A DNA stretch of 64,000 nt from Parathalassolituus penaei (GCF_026626885.1 NZ_JAPNOA010000058.1:227910-291909), one strand, 5' to 3'. Positions 1 through 7,735 are shown, counted from the first letter of the stretch. Made by a program: numbers and translations. Notes: generated by a model not told the origin, from the sequence alone.

Positions 1-1
1 T

Positions 2-283
2 AATCGCAAGGGCTTCACCAACTACGCAATTGCGCTGGCAGCAGCCGATATTATTCAGGTGATTGCGCTGGATACCCGTCACACCATGCCGGTAAGCCTG
101 AAAGTGGATGGTTTCCTCGGTGTTGATGACGTCTGCCTGAGTTTGCCAGCAGTGGTTGGCAAGCGGGGGATTGAACGCATCCTGCATCCGCAGCTGAACG
201 AGCAGGAGCAGGAAGCGTTTCTGCACAGTGCATCTGTTGTCCGCAAGGTGATCGAGTCGGTGCGCGAACAGACTCCGGCCTGA
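2..283 (+). CDS. L-lactate/malate dehydrogenase, C-terminal part (5' end outside window)
   Basis: This is the 3' end of a gene that starts before the window; 93 codons are visible without an internal stop. The peptide has the C-terminal signature of the NAD-dependent lactate/malate dehydrogenase family: KGFTNYAIA at visible residues 3-11, then VDGFLGVDDVCLSLPAVVG and a final helix rich in Glu and Arg. The family interconverts a 2-hydroxy acid and a 2-oxo acid in the cytoplasm. The wording of the C-terminus (DVCLSLPAVVGKRGIER) fits L-lactate dehydrogenase-type members better than classic enterobacterial Mdh, but the substrate-loop that decides lactate versus malate is outside the window, so the substrate is not settled. 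Confidence 0.85.
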   Translation, partial: NRKGFTNYAIALAAADIIQVIALDTRHTMPVSLKVDGFLGVDDVCLSLPAVVGKRGIERILHPQLNEQEQEAFLHSASVVRKVIESVREQTPA

Positions 284-421
284 AGCGCACTGATGGTTGT
301 TGCTGAGCGGGGGATATTCATTCCGGGAATGGTCGCAATCTGGCCGTAGCTGCCCGGAATCGCACTGTTATACTGACGGTTTCCCGCTGTTGAGCGGTTT
401 TCTTCAGGATTGCCGACCCCC

Positions 422-1051
422 ATGTCCCTGTCTGCTGTGAATATTCCGGAAGGTTTTGTTGATCTTCAGGATCTGATGCCCGATCTGGTAGTGGCGCTGG
501 CCTACTACTCGGATGACAACTTTGTTGGTGAGCGTATTGATGGATACGAAGCCAACCGTGCCCTGTTAAGCCGACCAGCCGCTGAAGCGGTTCAGAAGGT
601 ACAGGCAGCGCTGGCAGCATTCGGACTGGGATTAAAAATTCTGGATGCCTATCGTCCACAACAGGCCGTTGATCACTTCCTGCGCTGGGCCCGGCAGGAC
701 GGTCATGAGCAGGGGCGTGAGCGGTTTTACCCTGGCCTCGACAAGGCCACCCTGTTCCGTGAAGGCTACGTGGCCACTCATAGCAGCCACACCCGTGGCA
801 GCACGGTAGATCTCACCATTATTGATCTGGCGACTGGCCAGGAACTCGATATGGGCAGCGAGTTCGACTTTTTCAGTACAGTATCCTGGCCGGAATATCT
901 CGACCTGACCCCGAATCAGCGCGCCAATCGTTTGTTGTTACAAAACCTGATGCTGGAACAGGGCTTTTTGCCATTTGCCCAAGAGTGGTGGCACTTCACC
1001 CTGGCCAATGAACCCTGGCCGGATACCTGGTTTGATTTCCCGATTCGTTAA
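422..1051 (+). CDS. ddpX: D-alanyl-D-alanine dipeptidase (VanX/DdpX family)
   Basis: The 209-residue product matches the zinc-dependent D-Ala-D-Ala dipeptidases of peptidase family M15D, which cleave the free dipeptide released during peptidoglycan turnover. The catalytic set is visible: Arg78 in DAYRP, zinc ligands His123 and Asp130 in SSHTRGSTVD, general base Glu188 and zinc ligand His191 in EWWHF. There is no signal peptide, so it should be cytoplasmic. I start at ATG 422; a TTG at 410 in the same frame would sit directly on the AGGA at 406-409, whereas that motif is 12 bases from the ATG. No vancomycin-resistance genes (vanH, vanA type) are near, so a recycling or nutritional role is more likely than resistance. 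Confidence 0.88.
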   Translation: MSLSAVNIPEGFVDLQDLMPDLVVALAYYSDDNFVGERIDGYEANRALLSRPAAEAVQKVQAALAAFGLGLKILDAYRPQQAVDHFLRWARQDGHEQGRERFYPGLDKATLFREGYVATHSSHTRGSTVDLTIIDLATGQELDMGSEFDFFSTVSWPEYLDLTPNQRANRLLLQNLMLEQGFLPFAQEWWHFTLANEPWPDTWFDFPIR

Positions 1052-1065
1052 TACAGGCCTGTGTT

Positions 1066-1557
1066 ATGAACGCTGACGCGCTGCAGATTGTTGAAGTCGA
1101 TTTTCACAACCCTGGGCATATGCAGGCCCTGGTGCAATTACTGGATCACTATGCCCATGACCCTATGGGCGGTGGAACAGGGCTCGACCCACAGGTAAAA
1201 GCCGAACTGCCACAACGGTTGGCGGGGTTTGCCGGAGCCCACAGCTGGTTGGGATGGGGTGATCAGCAGCCGGTGGCCTTGCTGAATGCCTTTGATGGTT
1301 TCTCGACCTTTCGGGCACGGCCACTACTGAATATTCATGATCTGGTGGTGCACGCTGATTATCGTGGGCGCGGGTTAGCGCGCCGGATGCTGGATGTTGC
1401 TGGCCAATGGGCACGGCAACGAGATTACTGCAAATTAACGTTGGAAGTGCTTTCTAATAATCGTTCGGCCATGGCTGCCTACCGAGCTGCAGGCTTTGAA
1501 GCCTATGAACTGGACCCTCAAGCGGGCCAGGCGCAGTTCTGGCAAAAATACCTCTGA
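1066..1557 (+). CDS. GNAT family N-acetyltransferase
   Basis: The 163-residue protein has the single-domain GNAT layout: strand beta4 IHDLVVHADYRGRGLARR (about 89-106) holds the acetyl-CoA pyrophosphate loop R-G-R-G-L-A, and LEVLSNNRSAMAAYRAAGFE (about 125-144) is the motif B helix that ends GNAT folds. The N-terminal half, with an aspartate- and glycine-rich loop near residues 32-39, would form the acceptor site. It starts 14 bases after the dipeptidase stop, so the two are probably co-transcribed. The acceptor (amino acid, peptide, polyamine or protein) cannot be read from the sequence. Confidence 0.85.
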   Translation: MNADALQIVEVDFHNPGHMQALVQLLDHYAHDPMGGGTGLDPQVKAELPQRLAGFAGAHSWLGWGDQQPVALLNAFDGFSTFRARPLLNIHDLVVHADYRGRGLARRMLDVAGQWARQRDYCKLTLEVLSNNRSAMAAYRAAGFEAYELDPQAGQAQFWQKYL

Positions 1558-1642
1558 GCCTGTTTTGTCCCTGATTGCCCTGACGCCCGGTTCAGGGTGG
1601 TGCTAGATTCCTGTTATGGGTTTACTGAACAGGATAAAAATA

Positions 1643-2509
1643 ATGAAACAGTCGCTCGAACCCCGTTGGTCTTCTTTCTGTGCCAGTAATCAGCGTTGTT
1701 GTGACGATGTGTTGGCCTGGCTTGTTACCCCGGTAGATGCTGATCGTGTGCATGCCATCCGGTTGGTCTGCAAAACCCTGCGCGCCAGCTGGCAATGGCT
1801 GCAAACCGACGCTGACACCAGACGTATCGCTCGTCAGCGTGGACGTGTGCTGGCGCAGGTAGCTGCCTTGCTGGCCGATCATCGGGAGCAGCAGGTGATG
1901 GCTGATTGGTTACAGCAACTGAGCGACAAGAGTACTGGCAGCCAGCGTCTGGCGCTGGGATATGCCAAACGCCGTTTGCTGACGCCTATTTCCGAGGCGT
2001 TGACACTGGATGTTGCCGGGCTGGAACTGGTCTTCCGTGATGAGATGTTGCTGTGGCGAAACCTGGCGCGTCAGTCAGTGAGTAAACGCTGGTGGCAAAC
2101 GGGTTATCAGCGTTGCTGGCAAAAAGCGGCCGATCTGGCAGCCGATGCCTGTCTCAACGACAACAGCCTTGCGTATCACAGCTGGCGCAAATGGGTGAAA
2201 TACGAACTGCTGGTCGGGCGACTGGTGCACATCGAATCCCTCGCCCGCGACAGTGGCCGCAAGGCGGGTGCCTACTGGCAGCAGCGGCAAACCGGTCTGC
2301 ATCAGCTGGCATCACAACTCGGTGACTTCCATGATTTGTGTGTGTTACGCCAGCGTATCCAGGCTTTGGAGTTCAGTCGCAAAGTGCCTGCCTGGCCACA
2401 GCAGGTAGTGGTAGTGCTGGACGCGGAAATGGAGCAACTGAAGTGTGCTCTGGCAGGGCAGCGACTGGCCTGTTATGAGCTGCAAGAACCACAACGTCAC
2501 GCCGGTTAA
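1643..2509 (+). CDS. CHAD domain protein
   Basis: The 288-residue product is a helical protein with the spaced histidine and charged helices of the CHAD domain: VHAIRLVCKTLRASWQWL near the N-terminus and YHSWRKWVKYELL plus LGDFHDLCVLR in the second half. These repeat the H-x-x-R-x-x-x-K-x-L-R pattern and basic face that in other CHAD proteins binds polyphosphate. No CYTH phosphatase domain is fused. I use ATG 1643 because AGGA at 1631-1634 is 8 bases away; an ATG at 1616 would add nine residues. It ends in front of a good terminator. Function inferred only as polyphosphate-associated. Confidence 0.8.
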   Translation: MKQSLEPRWSSFCASNQRCCDDVLAWLVTPVDADRVHAIRLVCKTLRASWQWLQTDADTRRIARQRGRVLAQVAALLADHREQQVMADWLQQLSDKSTGSQRLALGYAKRRLLTPISEALTLDVAGLELVFRDEMLLWRNLARQSVSKRWWQTGYQRCWQKAADLAADACLNDNSLAYHSWRKWVKYELLVGRLVHIESLARDSGRKAGAYWQQRQTGLHQLASQLGDFHDLCVLRQRIQALEFSRKVPAWPQQVVVVLDAEMEQLKCALAGQRLACYELQEPQRHAG

Positions 2510-2601
2510 TCGGTTACCGGGTTAGTAGGCGAGCTGGTTGATGGAGTGGATTGTCGGTAAATAGCTGCCTGTAGAAACAGAACCAACAAAACAGAACCAA
2601 T

Positions 2602-2628
2602 AAAAAAGCACCCGAAGGTGCTTTTTTA
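2602..2628. terminator. Bidirectional intrinsic terminator
   Basis: A perfect six-base-pair stem (AGCACC 2607-2612, GGTGCT 2617-2622, loop CGAA) is flanked by an A-run on one side and a T-run on the other. It lies between the convergent CHAD gene and dctM and can serve both. Confidence 0.9.
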
Positions 2629-2658
2629 TTGCCTGACGTTGGCACTGGATACCGATAA

Positions 2659-3930
2659 TCAGTAACCAAACAGATGCGGCAGGAAGGTAACGCTCTCTGG
2701 AATAAAGGTGATGATAGCCAGCACTGCAACCTCCACCAGGAACATTGGCATGATGCAACGGGACAGCTTGCCCATACCCACCTTGGCGATGGAGTCCGCC
2801 ACAAACAGGCAGATCCCCATTGGTGGAGTGATCAGACCAATCATCAGGTTGAAGATCACCACAATACCGAAGTGAGTCGGGTCGATGCCCAGGCTCATGG
2901 CGATTGGATGCAGGATTGGCAGCAGGATCAGCATGGCTGCAATACCTTCCAGGAACAGACCAACCAGCAGCAGGATGGCGTTGACCATCAGCAGGAACAT
3001 CCATGGATCAGTTACAGTGTTCAGAACCGCCTGACTGATCGCCTGTGGAATCTGGGAGAAGGTCAGCAGCCAGTTCGCCGCCGCCACTACCGCAATAATC
3101 AGCAGGATCACGGACGAATCACGCATGGCACGCACAAAAATTTCTGGCAGTGCCGATACTTTCAGGCTCTTCAGCACAAACATACCGGCCAGCAGGGCGT
3201 AACCGGCCGCCAGAGCCGCGGCTTCAGTCGGGGTAACAATACCGGTCAGGATTGAGCCAACAATAAACACTGGCATCAACAGCGGTACCCAGGCATCCAT
3301 CAGCGCCTTGAAGCGTTCTTTCATGCTCAGTTTCGGCATTGGCTCAGCGTAGTGGGCCGCGGTGAAACGCACATAAATAGACAGACCAATAGCCAGGAAA
3401 ATACCCGGAGCCACACCGGCCAGGAACAGGCCAGGTACAGATACACCGGTGGTGATCAGGGCATAAATGATTACCGGAATACTCGGTGGAATCATTGGGC
3501 CAATCACCGATGACGCAGCGGTCAGGGCGGCGGCAAATTCACGTGGGTAACCGGCCTTTTCCATGGTCGGAATAAACACACGACCGAGAGCAGAAGTATC
3601 AGCAACCGCAGAACCGGACAGACCGGCAAAAATCACCGATGCCCAGATGTTTACCTGCGCCAGACCAGCCTTGGTGTGACCTACCAGAGCGTTGGCGAAA
3701 CGGATAATACGGTCGGTAATACCACTTTCATTCATCAGCTCACCGGCCAGAACGAACAGCGGAATCGCCAGAATTGCGAAGGAATCGATGCCACTGAAAA
3801 TACGCTGGGCAACCAGAGAAGCCGGGAAAGGCGTTTCCAGTACCACATAACCGGTGACGGACAACAGGATGCCAAACGCAATCGGAGCACCCAGCAGCAG
3901 CAGGAAAACAAGAACAATAATAGCCAGCAT
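2659..3930 (-). CDS. dctM: TRAP transporter large permease (DctM)
   Basis: The 423-residue protein is almost entirely hydrophobic, with about a dozen transmembrane helices, and begins MLAIIVLVFLLLLGAPIAFG, the usual DctM N-terminus. It contains the conserved SGSAVADTSALG and FIPTMEKAGYP-type segments of the ion-coupled TRAP permease, followed by PPSIPVIIYA. It moves the substrate delivered by DctP across the inner membrane using an ion gradient. ATG 3930 follows the dctQ stop by four bases with AGGGAGAG upstream, so the two are tightly coupled. Because the operon is divergent from a quinate/shikimate dehydrogenase, the likely cargo is quinate, shikimate or 3-dehydroshikimate; that is inference from context. 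Confidence 0.95.
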   Translation of the reverse strand: MLAIIVLVFLLLLGAPIAFGILLSVTGYVVLETPFPASLVAQRIFSGIDSFAILAIPLFVLAGELMNESGITDRIIRFANALVGHTKAGLAQVNIWASVIFAGLSGSAVADTSALGRVFIPTMEKAGYPREFAAALTAASSVIGPMIPPSIPVIIYALITTGVSVPGLFLAGVAPGIFLAIGLSIYVRFTAAHYAEPMPKLSMKERFKALMDAWVPLLMPVFIVGSILTGIVTPTEAAALAAGYALLAGMFVLKSLKVSALPEIFVRAMRDSSVILLIIAVVAAANWLLTFSQIPQAISQAVLNTVTDPWMFLLMVNAILLLVGLFLEGIAAMLILLPILHPIAMSLGIDPTHFGIVVIFNLMIGLITPPMGICLFVADSIAKVGMGKLSRCIMPMFLVEVAVLAIITFIPESVTFLPHLFGY

Positions 3931-3934
3931 GGAA

Positions 3935-4402
3935 TTACTCTCCCTGTTCCGGATGAGTGAAGTGACGAACAATCTTGACGACAGCAGCGATGCTCAGACA
4001 GACGCCACCAACTACCATGGCTGATTGGAACCAGTACATTGGCAGGTTGACGCCAGTGGCCATCAGGGCACCACGCTTGGCCACAAAGTCATAACCGGAC
4101 CAGATCAGAATCACACCGGCTGCCAGCGCAATCACGTCGTGGGTCAGGTAGATCCAGCGGTGATGTTGCTTCGGCGTCAGACTTTCGAGGAAGGTAAAAC
4201 GGATGTGACTGTTGTGCAGGTAACACAGGGTCATACCGAACATAACGCCGTAAATCATGGCGTATTTGGCAACCTCCTCACCCCATTGGATGGAGGTACC
4301 CAGCAGATAACGCATCAGGGCGCCGATCAGGATCACGGCGAACACAACCAGAAGCGATCCGCCGGTCAGAAACGCGAGCAGACGTGAATAAAGTGAAAAC
4401 AT
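3935..4402 (-). CDS. dctQ: TRAP transporter small permease (DctQ)
   Basis: The 155-residue protein has the four-helix layout of DctQ: helices near residues 8-28, 38-60, 80-100 and 120-140, with WGEEVAKYAMIYGVMFGM as the most conserved part. It forms the membrane complex with DctM. ATG 4402 is used; the upstream TTG at 4438 lies inside a strong hairpin and is unlikely. The Shine-Dalgarno is weak, in keeping with lower expression than dctP. Confidence 0.93.
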   Translation of the reverse strand: MFSLYSRLLAFLTGGSLLVVFAVILIGALMRYLLGTSIQWGEEVAKYAMIYGVMFGMTLCYLHNSHIRFTFLESLTPKQHHRWIYLTHDVIALAAGVILIWSGYDFVAKRGALMATGVNLPMYWFQSAMVVGGVCLSIAAVVKIVRHFTHPEQGE

Positions 4403-4424
4403 GAATGGAATCCGATTAGGAGAA

Positions 4425-4454
4425 CACTCTGCCAACAATCCGGTTGGCAGAGTG
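4425..4454 (-). other. 12-bp perfect stem-loop between dctP and dctQ
   Basis: CACTCTGCCAAC (4425-4436) pairs perfectly with 4443-4454 around the loop AATCCG. There is no T-run, so it is more likely a 3' stabiliser or partial attenuator that keeps dctP mRNA above dctQM than a full terminator. Confidence 0.8.
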
Positions 4455-4467
4455 AACGGTACGAGGA

Positions 4468-5478
4468 TTACTTGGTGGCAGCAGCGTCAACCGCGCTCTG
4501 AACCTTGGTGATCCAGGTTGGATCAACTTCTTTTTCCAGCCAGGAGATAACGGCTGGTTGGGCAACGGCGCGGAACTTGTCCAGCTGTTCAGCGGTAGGG
4601 GTAGTGATGGTCATACCCTTGGCGGCCAGAGCGGTCAGACCTTCAGCCGAGTTGATCTGCTGGATGGCACGACCGGCAATGGCTGCAACCTGGGCTGCAC
4701 GCTTGACGATCTGCTGATCTTCCGCTGGCAGCTTGCTGAAAATGGCGTCGTTGATCAGGAAGAAGTCAGCACCGTAAACGTGGCCGTCCAGGGTCATGTA
4801 CTTCTGCATTTCGTAAAACTTGTTGGCGTAAATAACGGAAACCGGGTTTTCCTGACCGTCGACAACACCGGTGGTCAGAGCGGCTGGCACTTCTGGCCAT
4901 GCGATAGGAGTTGGCTCACCACCCATGGCTTTAACCATTTCCACGTACAGTGGTTGGGTCATAACACGGATTTTAAGACCAGCCAGATCTTTTGGCTCGG
5001 AAACCGCACGCTTGGAGTTGGTGAAGTTACGGAAACCGGTTTCACCGTAAGCCAGAGTGCGCAGACCGGTTTTGGCCAGGCAGTGTTCGCTCAGTTGTTT
5101 ACCGAAGTCGCCATCCAGAACAGACCAGGCAACCGGAGCAGACGGGAACAGGTAAGGGATTTCCAGTACACCGGCTTCAGGGCATACACGGGCAAACGGA
5201 CCAGACACCATGGCCATGGTCAGAGTACCTTCCTGGGCAGACTGAACCAGGTCGGTTTCACCGCCCAGCTGACCAGATGGGTATACGTTTACCTTGATAC
5301 GGCCCGCACTTTCCGCTTCAACCAGTTCTTTGAAAACCTTGGCAGCGGCACCTTTCTTGGAGGTGGTCCACTCAACAGGGTCAACGTGGCCCAGGGTGAT
5401 GGTGGTTTCTGCAAATGCAGGAACGGAAGCGGCAACCGCCATGGCACTGGCCAGCAGGGCTTTGGTCATGGATTTCAT
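4468..5478 (-). CDS. dctP: TRAP transporter substrate-binding protein (DctP)
   Basis: The 336-residue precursor starts MKSMTKALLASAMAVAASVP and has a typical Sec signal peptide cleaved after AFA. The mature protein begins ETTITLGHVDP and carries the DctP fold, including DLAGLKIRVMTQPLYVEMVKA, where the conserved Arg binds the substrate carboxylate, and GVVDGQENP. It captures an organic acid in the periplasm for DctQM. ATG 5478 is chosen because GGAG lies 8 bases upstream; a GTG at 5484 would be too close to it. It is the first gene of dctPQM and divergent from the quinate/shikimate dehydrogenase at 6215. Confidence 0.95.
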   Translation of the reverse strand: MKSMTKALLASAMAVAASVPAFAETTITLGHVDPVEWTTSKKGAAAKVFKELVEAESAGRIKVNVYPSGQLGGETDLVQSAQEGTLTMAMVSGPFARVCPEAGVLEIPYLFPSAPVAWSVLDGDFGKQLSEHCLAKTGLRTLAYGETGFRNFTNSKRAVSEPKDLAGLKIRVMTQPLYVEMVKAMGGEPTPIAWPEVPAALTTGVVDGQENPVSVIYANKFYEMQKYMTLDGHVYGADFFLINDAIFSKLPAEDQQIVKRAAQVAAIAGRAIQQINSAEGLTALAAKGMTITTPTAEQLDKFRAVAQPAVISWLEKEVDPTWITKVQSAVDAAATK

Positions 5479-5645
5479 ATTCACATCTCCAGTCAGGATT
5501 CAGGATCCCATTGGTTATTGTTATCAGTGTTCTTTCGGGCAGAACCGGATGTTTTTTGGTAGGCGGTGGAGACCACCTGTTTTGATCCGAGCGCTAAGTC
5601 AGGGGTAGCTGCAGGCTGTGCAGATTTATCCGACATTGTCTCATC

Positions 5646-5675
5646 GTATCCATAGATTTCAAAAATATAGGATAC
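5646..5675. promoter_or_regulatory. Imperfect palindrome GTATCC...GGATAC, candidate operator
   Basis: GTATCCATA at 5646 faces TATAGGATAC ending at 5675, giving arms of 6 perfect plus 3 near-matching bases. A direct copy of GTATCCATA followed by a similar A-rich stretch lies at 5738. The position upstream of dctP fits a regulator site; the regulator is unknown. Confidence 0.45.
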
Positions 5676-6164
5676 TTTTCAAAACGCCGGACACTCTGCG
5701 ACAGCGACCCAACTAAGAAAAGTGAGATTTCAGGCGCGTATCCATATCGAAAACCGCATGAATCAGGATTGGTGGAAGTTTGCGGGGGATGGCGGCGGCT
5801 GACTCGGTCGAAATAGCGACATTTGAGCACCCAAATAGGGCGTTAATGGCCGACAGACGGTAGTGGGCTCAAGTGATGATCATGATCCACAGGGGGCGCT
5901 GGGCAATTGTCATGGATAGCAACAAGATGCCAGACAGGCATACAAGTCAGGCGGCAGCCGCAGCACCAGAGTTGGAACACGGGGTGATCTGAGCCAGCGG
6001 GCAGGAGAAAAAGGCAATTTCTGTCCATGCTTGTCAAAAACGGAATATCGCTCTGCTTAAAGAGTAATCAATGGTTGGCGTCAGCTGGTGTATCTTCTCG
6101 CCACTTTCGCAGCCGAAAGCCGTTCTGTCGGTCGCTGGAACCCATTTTCAGCACCGATAACATA

Positions 6165-6180
6165 ACAACCGGACGGTTTA
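6165..6180 (+). promoter_or_regulatory. PcaQ-type box upstream of the quinate/shikimate dehydrogenase
   Basis: The stretch contains AACC-GGAC-GGTT (6167-6178). Characterised PcaQ sites have the form ATAACC-N4-GGTTAA, so this matches the core and its spacing exactly and the flanks partly (ACAACC, GGTTTA). A PcaQ-like regulator is encoded at 11725-12687. Confidence 0.5.
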
Positions 6181-6214
6181 TCTCACCCAGGCTGCTCATC
6201 GGGAGATTTGTTAC

Positions 6215-7069
6215 ATGATCAAACTTGGCCTTATTGGTATTTCCATTTCCCAGTCTCGTGCTCCGTCCCTGCACACCACTCTCGGTGAAATGTTCAATAT
6301 TCCGGTGACTTACGAACTGTTCGACCTGAGTGAAAACACTCCGGAAGCGTTTGAAGCCACCCTGAAGCAACTGATTGATCAGGGCTATACCGGCACCAAC
6401 GTTACTTTCCCGTTCAAGCAAGTGGCTACCGGTTACACCAGCAGCGTTAACACGGCTGTTGAGAAAATGGGTGCGACCAACACCCTGCGTCTGCAAGGTG
6501 GCGTGGCCGCTTTTAACACAGACTACACCGGTTTTATCCGTGGTTACCGTGGCCGTTGTGGCGATCAGCCAGCGGGCAAGGTGCTGATGATTGGTGCTGG
6601 CGGTGTTGGCCGTGCGGTGGCCTTTGGTCTGTTTGAACTGGGTGCAACCGAGCTGCTGGTGTGTGACATGAACGTCGCCAGCGCCGAGTCTCTGGTTCAG
6701 GCTCTGGCGGCTTATGGTTACAAGGCTTCTGTGGTGGCTCATGCCGATGTGGCCGATGCCGCCCGTGGTGTCGATGGTCTGGTGAACTGTACTCCGGTTG
6801 GTCACTACAAGACTCCGGGTAACCCGCTGCCACTGGACGCATTTGGCGGTCAGCGTTGGGCATTTGATGCCGTTTACACCCCGCTGGACACTGAATTCCT
6901 GATCGCGGCGGCTGACAAAGGCCTGCAGATTGTTTCCGGTTTTGACCTGTTCTTCTACCAGGGCGTAGATGCCTTCGAAATCTTCACTGGTTTCAAAGTG
7001 GAAGACGACCAGGCGGCCCTGCGTCATTTTATGAAGAAATTTGATATCCAGAGCAAGCTGTTGGGCTGA
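6215..7069 (+). CDS. Quinate/shikimate dehydrogenase, AroE family, probably NAD-dependent
   Basis: The 284-residue enzyme belongs to the shikimate dehydrogenase family, oxidising shikimate or quinate at C3. Visible landmarks are SQSRAPSLH (residues 12-20) for the substrate carboxylate, catalytic Lys68 in NVTFPFK, Asp103 in NTDYTGF and the dinucleotide loop GAGGVG (127-132). After the second Rossmann strand it has Cys-Asp151-Met-Asn rather than the NRT motif of NADP enzymes; an acidic residue there favours NAD, as in catabolic quinate/shikimate dehydrogenases. GGGAG at 6201-6205 supports ATG 6215. Divergence from a TRAP transporter and proximity to quiC argue for catabolism, not aromatic amino acid biosynthesis. 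Confidence 0.9.
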   Translation: MIKLGLIGISISQSRAPSLHTTLGEMFNIPVTYELFDLSENTPEAFEATLKQLIDQGYTGTNVTFPFKQVATGYTSSVNTAVEKMGATNTLRLQGGVAAFNTDYTGFIRGYRGRCGDQPAGKVLMIGAGGVGRAVAFGLFELGATELLVCDMNVASAESLVQALAAYGYKASVVAHADVADAARGVDGLVNCTPVGHYKTPGNPLPLDAFGGQRWAFDAVYTPLDTEFLIAAADKGLQIVSGFDLFFYQGVDAFEIFTGFKVEDDQAALRHFMKKFDIQSKLLG

Positions 7070-7101
7070 GCTCCGGGTTCATAACTGCGTTATGTGCTCT
7101 T

Positions 7102-7128
7102 GGCCGACGGTAGTGTCGGCCTTTTTTT
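7102..7128 (+). terminator. Intrinsic terminator of the quinate/shikimate dehydrogenase gene
   Basis: GGCCGAC (7102-7108) pairs with GTCGGCC (7115-7121) and is followed by seven T residues. A second, weaker stem (7130-7134 with 7145-7149) followed by seven Ts is stacked directly behind it. Confidence 0.9.
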
Positions 7129-7129
7129 G

Positions 7130-7155
7130 ACCCGTTCACCCTGGCGGGTTTTTTT
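7130..7155 (+). terminator. Second, weaker tandem terminator
   Basis: ACCCG (7130-7134) pairs with CGGGT (7145-7149) across a 10-base loop and is followed by a T-run to 7155. It backs up the stronger terminator just upstream. Confidence 0.55.
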
Positions 7156-7191
7156 ATGTCTGGCGTTTGGCCGGGCGTCGATTTTTCCTCG

Positions 7192-7213
7192 TTCCCACGA
7201 TCCCTCGTGGGAA
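7192..7213. repeat. REP-like palindrome TTCCCACGA...TCGTGGGAA
   Basis: TTCCCACGA (7192-7200) and TCGTGGGAA (7205-7213) form a perfect nine-base-pair hairpin with loop TCCC, flanked by GAATGCAG. Palindromes of the form GTTCCCACG...CGTGGGAA are widespread extragenic repeats in proteobacteria. Only one copy occurs in this window. Confidence 0.6.
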
Positions 7214-7252
7214 TGCAGCGGTTTTTACTTTGCCTGACGCCTGACGGCTACT

Positions 7253-7528
7253 CGGCTTGTTAACTTGCTACGTTGCTTGCCCTCTTGGGGGACCTTGTCC
7301 CCCGGCCGGGCGGGCCTCCCCCTGCTTTTGCCCGACTGGGCTCGTTTTTCCGGTATTCCCCGACAACGGCTTTTCGACCCCGGCCAGATGGCACGTCCCT
7401 GTGCCCTGTCTATCGGTAAAAATAGGGCCTTGCGGGGCATCCATGCCCCGGCAGGGTCGGCCGTTGCGGTGAATCCCGGCTCGCCCAGATGGGCATTTGG
7501 CAGCCAGCTGAGCTGGGTGAAATCGATG
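7253..7528. repeat. Dispersed structured repeat, copy 1 (full length)
   Basis: This 276-base stretch recurs at 54181-54448 and, shortened, at 59701-59880. A 66-base core (7279-7344) is almost identical in all three. It is a string of short hairpins: GGGGGAC/GTCCCCC, GCCC/GGGC, GGCAC/GTGCC, GGGGCAT/ATGCCCC, GCCCA/TGGGC and CCAGC/GCTGG. It lies between convergent genes, after the terminators. No transposase or clear target duplication is seen. A reading frame on the minus strand stays open in all copies but has no credible start signal. Confidence 0.85.
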
Positions 7529-7548
7529 TAAATGGATGCTCTGTTGTA

Positions 7549-7570
7549 GTGTGGGCATTTATGCCCACAA
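7549..7570. repeat. REP-like palindrome GTGGGCAT-TT-ATGCCCAC
   Basis: GTGGGCAT (7551-7558) and ATGCCCAC (7561-7568) form a near-contiguous palindrome flanked by T and A. It resembles extragenic palindromes common in gammaproteobacteria. It directly precedes the heptanucleotide array. Confidence 0.6.
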
Positions 7571-7577
7571 GATCTGG

Positions 7578-7674
7578 CCCGACACCCGACACCCGACACC
7601 CGACGCCCGACGCCCGACGCCCGACGCCCGACGCCCGACGCCCGACGCCCGACGCCCGACGCCCGACGCCCGAC
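7578..7674. repeat. 7-bp tandem repeat, about 14 units of CCCGAC(A/G)
   Basis: Three units of CCCGACA are followed by ten of CCCGACG and a final CCCGAC, 97 bases in all, without a mismatch inside either block. It lies in the non-coding gap between two convergent genes, just before the ndh terminator. Uniform units suggest recent expansion by slippage. Confidence 0.95.
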
Positions 7675-7706
7675 TAAAAAACAAAACGGGCCTTTGGGGC
7701 CCGTTT
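7675..7706 (-). terminator. Intrinsic terminator of ndh (possibly bidirectional)
   Basis: AACGGGCC (7685-7692) pairs with GGCCCGTT (7698-7705). Reading the minus strand the stem is followed by TTTTGTTTTTTAG, a good U-rich tail for the ndh transcript. Confidence 0.85.
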
Positions 7707-7735
7707 GGTTTTGTGTGGTGTCGATATGTGAAAGA

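Larger units (their letters stand above)
5479..6214. promoter_or_regulatory. Divergent control region between dctP and the quinate/shikimate dehydrogenase
   Basis: No convincing gene is present in these 736 bases. They hold two copies of GTATCCATA (5646-5654 and 5738-5746), the first inside an imperfect palindrome that ends GGATAC at 5675, and an AACC-N4-GGTT element at 6167-6178. The length and two divergent operons suggest binding by one of the local regulators. Standard -35/-10 boxes are not clear enough to mark. Confidence 0.5.

Noticed and set aside
422-1051. Vancomycin-resistance role for the D-Ala-D-Ala dipeptidase.
   Set aside because: No vanH/vanA-type or two-component genes are nearby, and the family is common in Gram-negative bacteria for cell-wall dipeptide use.
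7578-7674. Possible CRISPR-like array.
   Set aside because: Units are 7 bases with no spacers and there are no cas genes.
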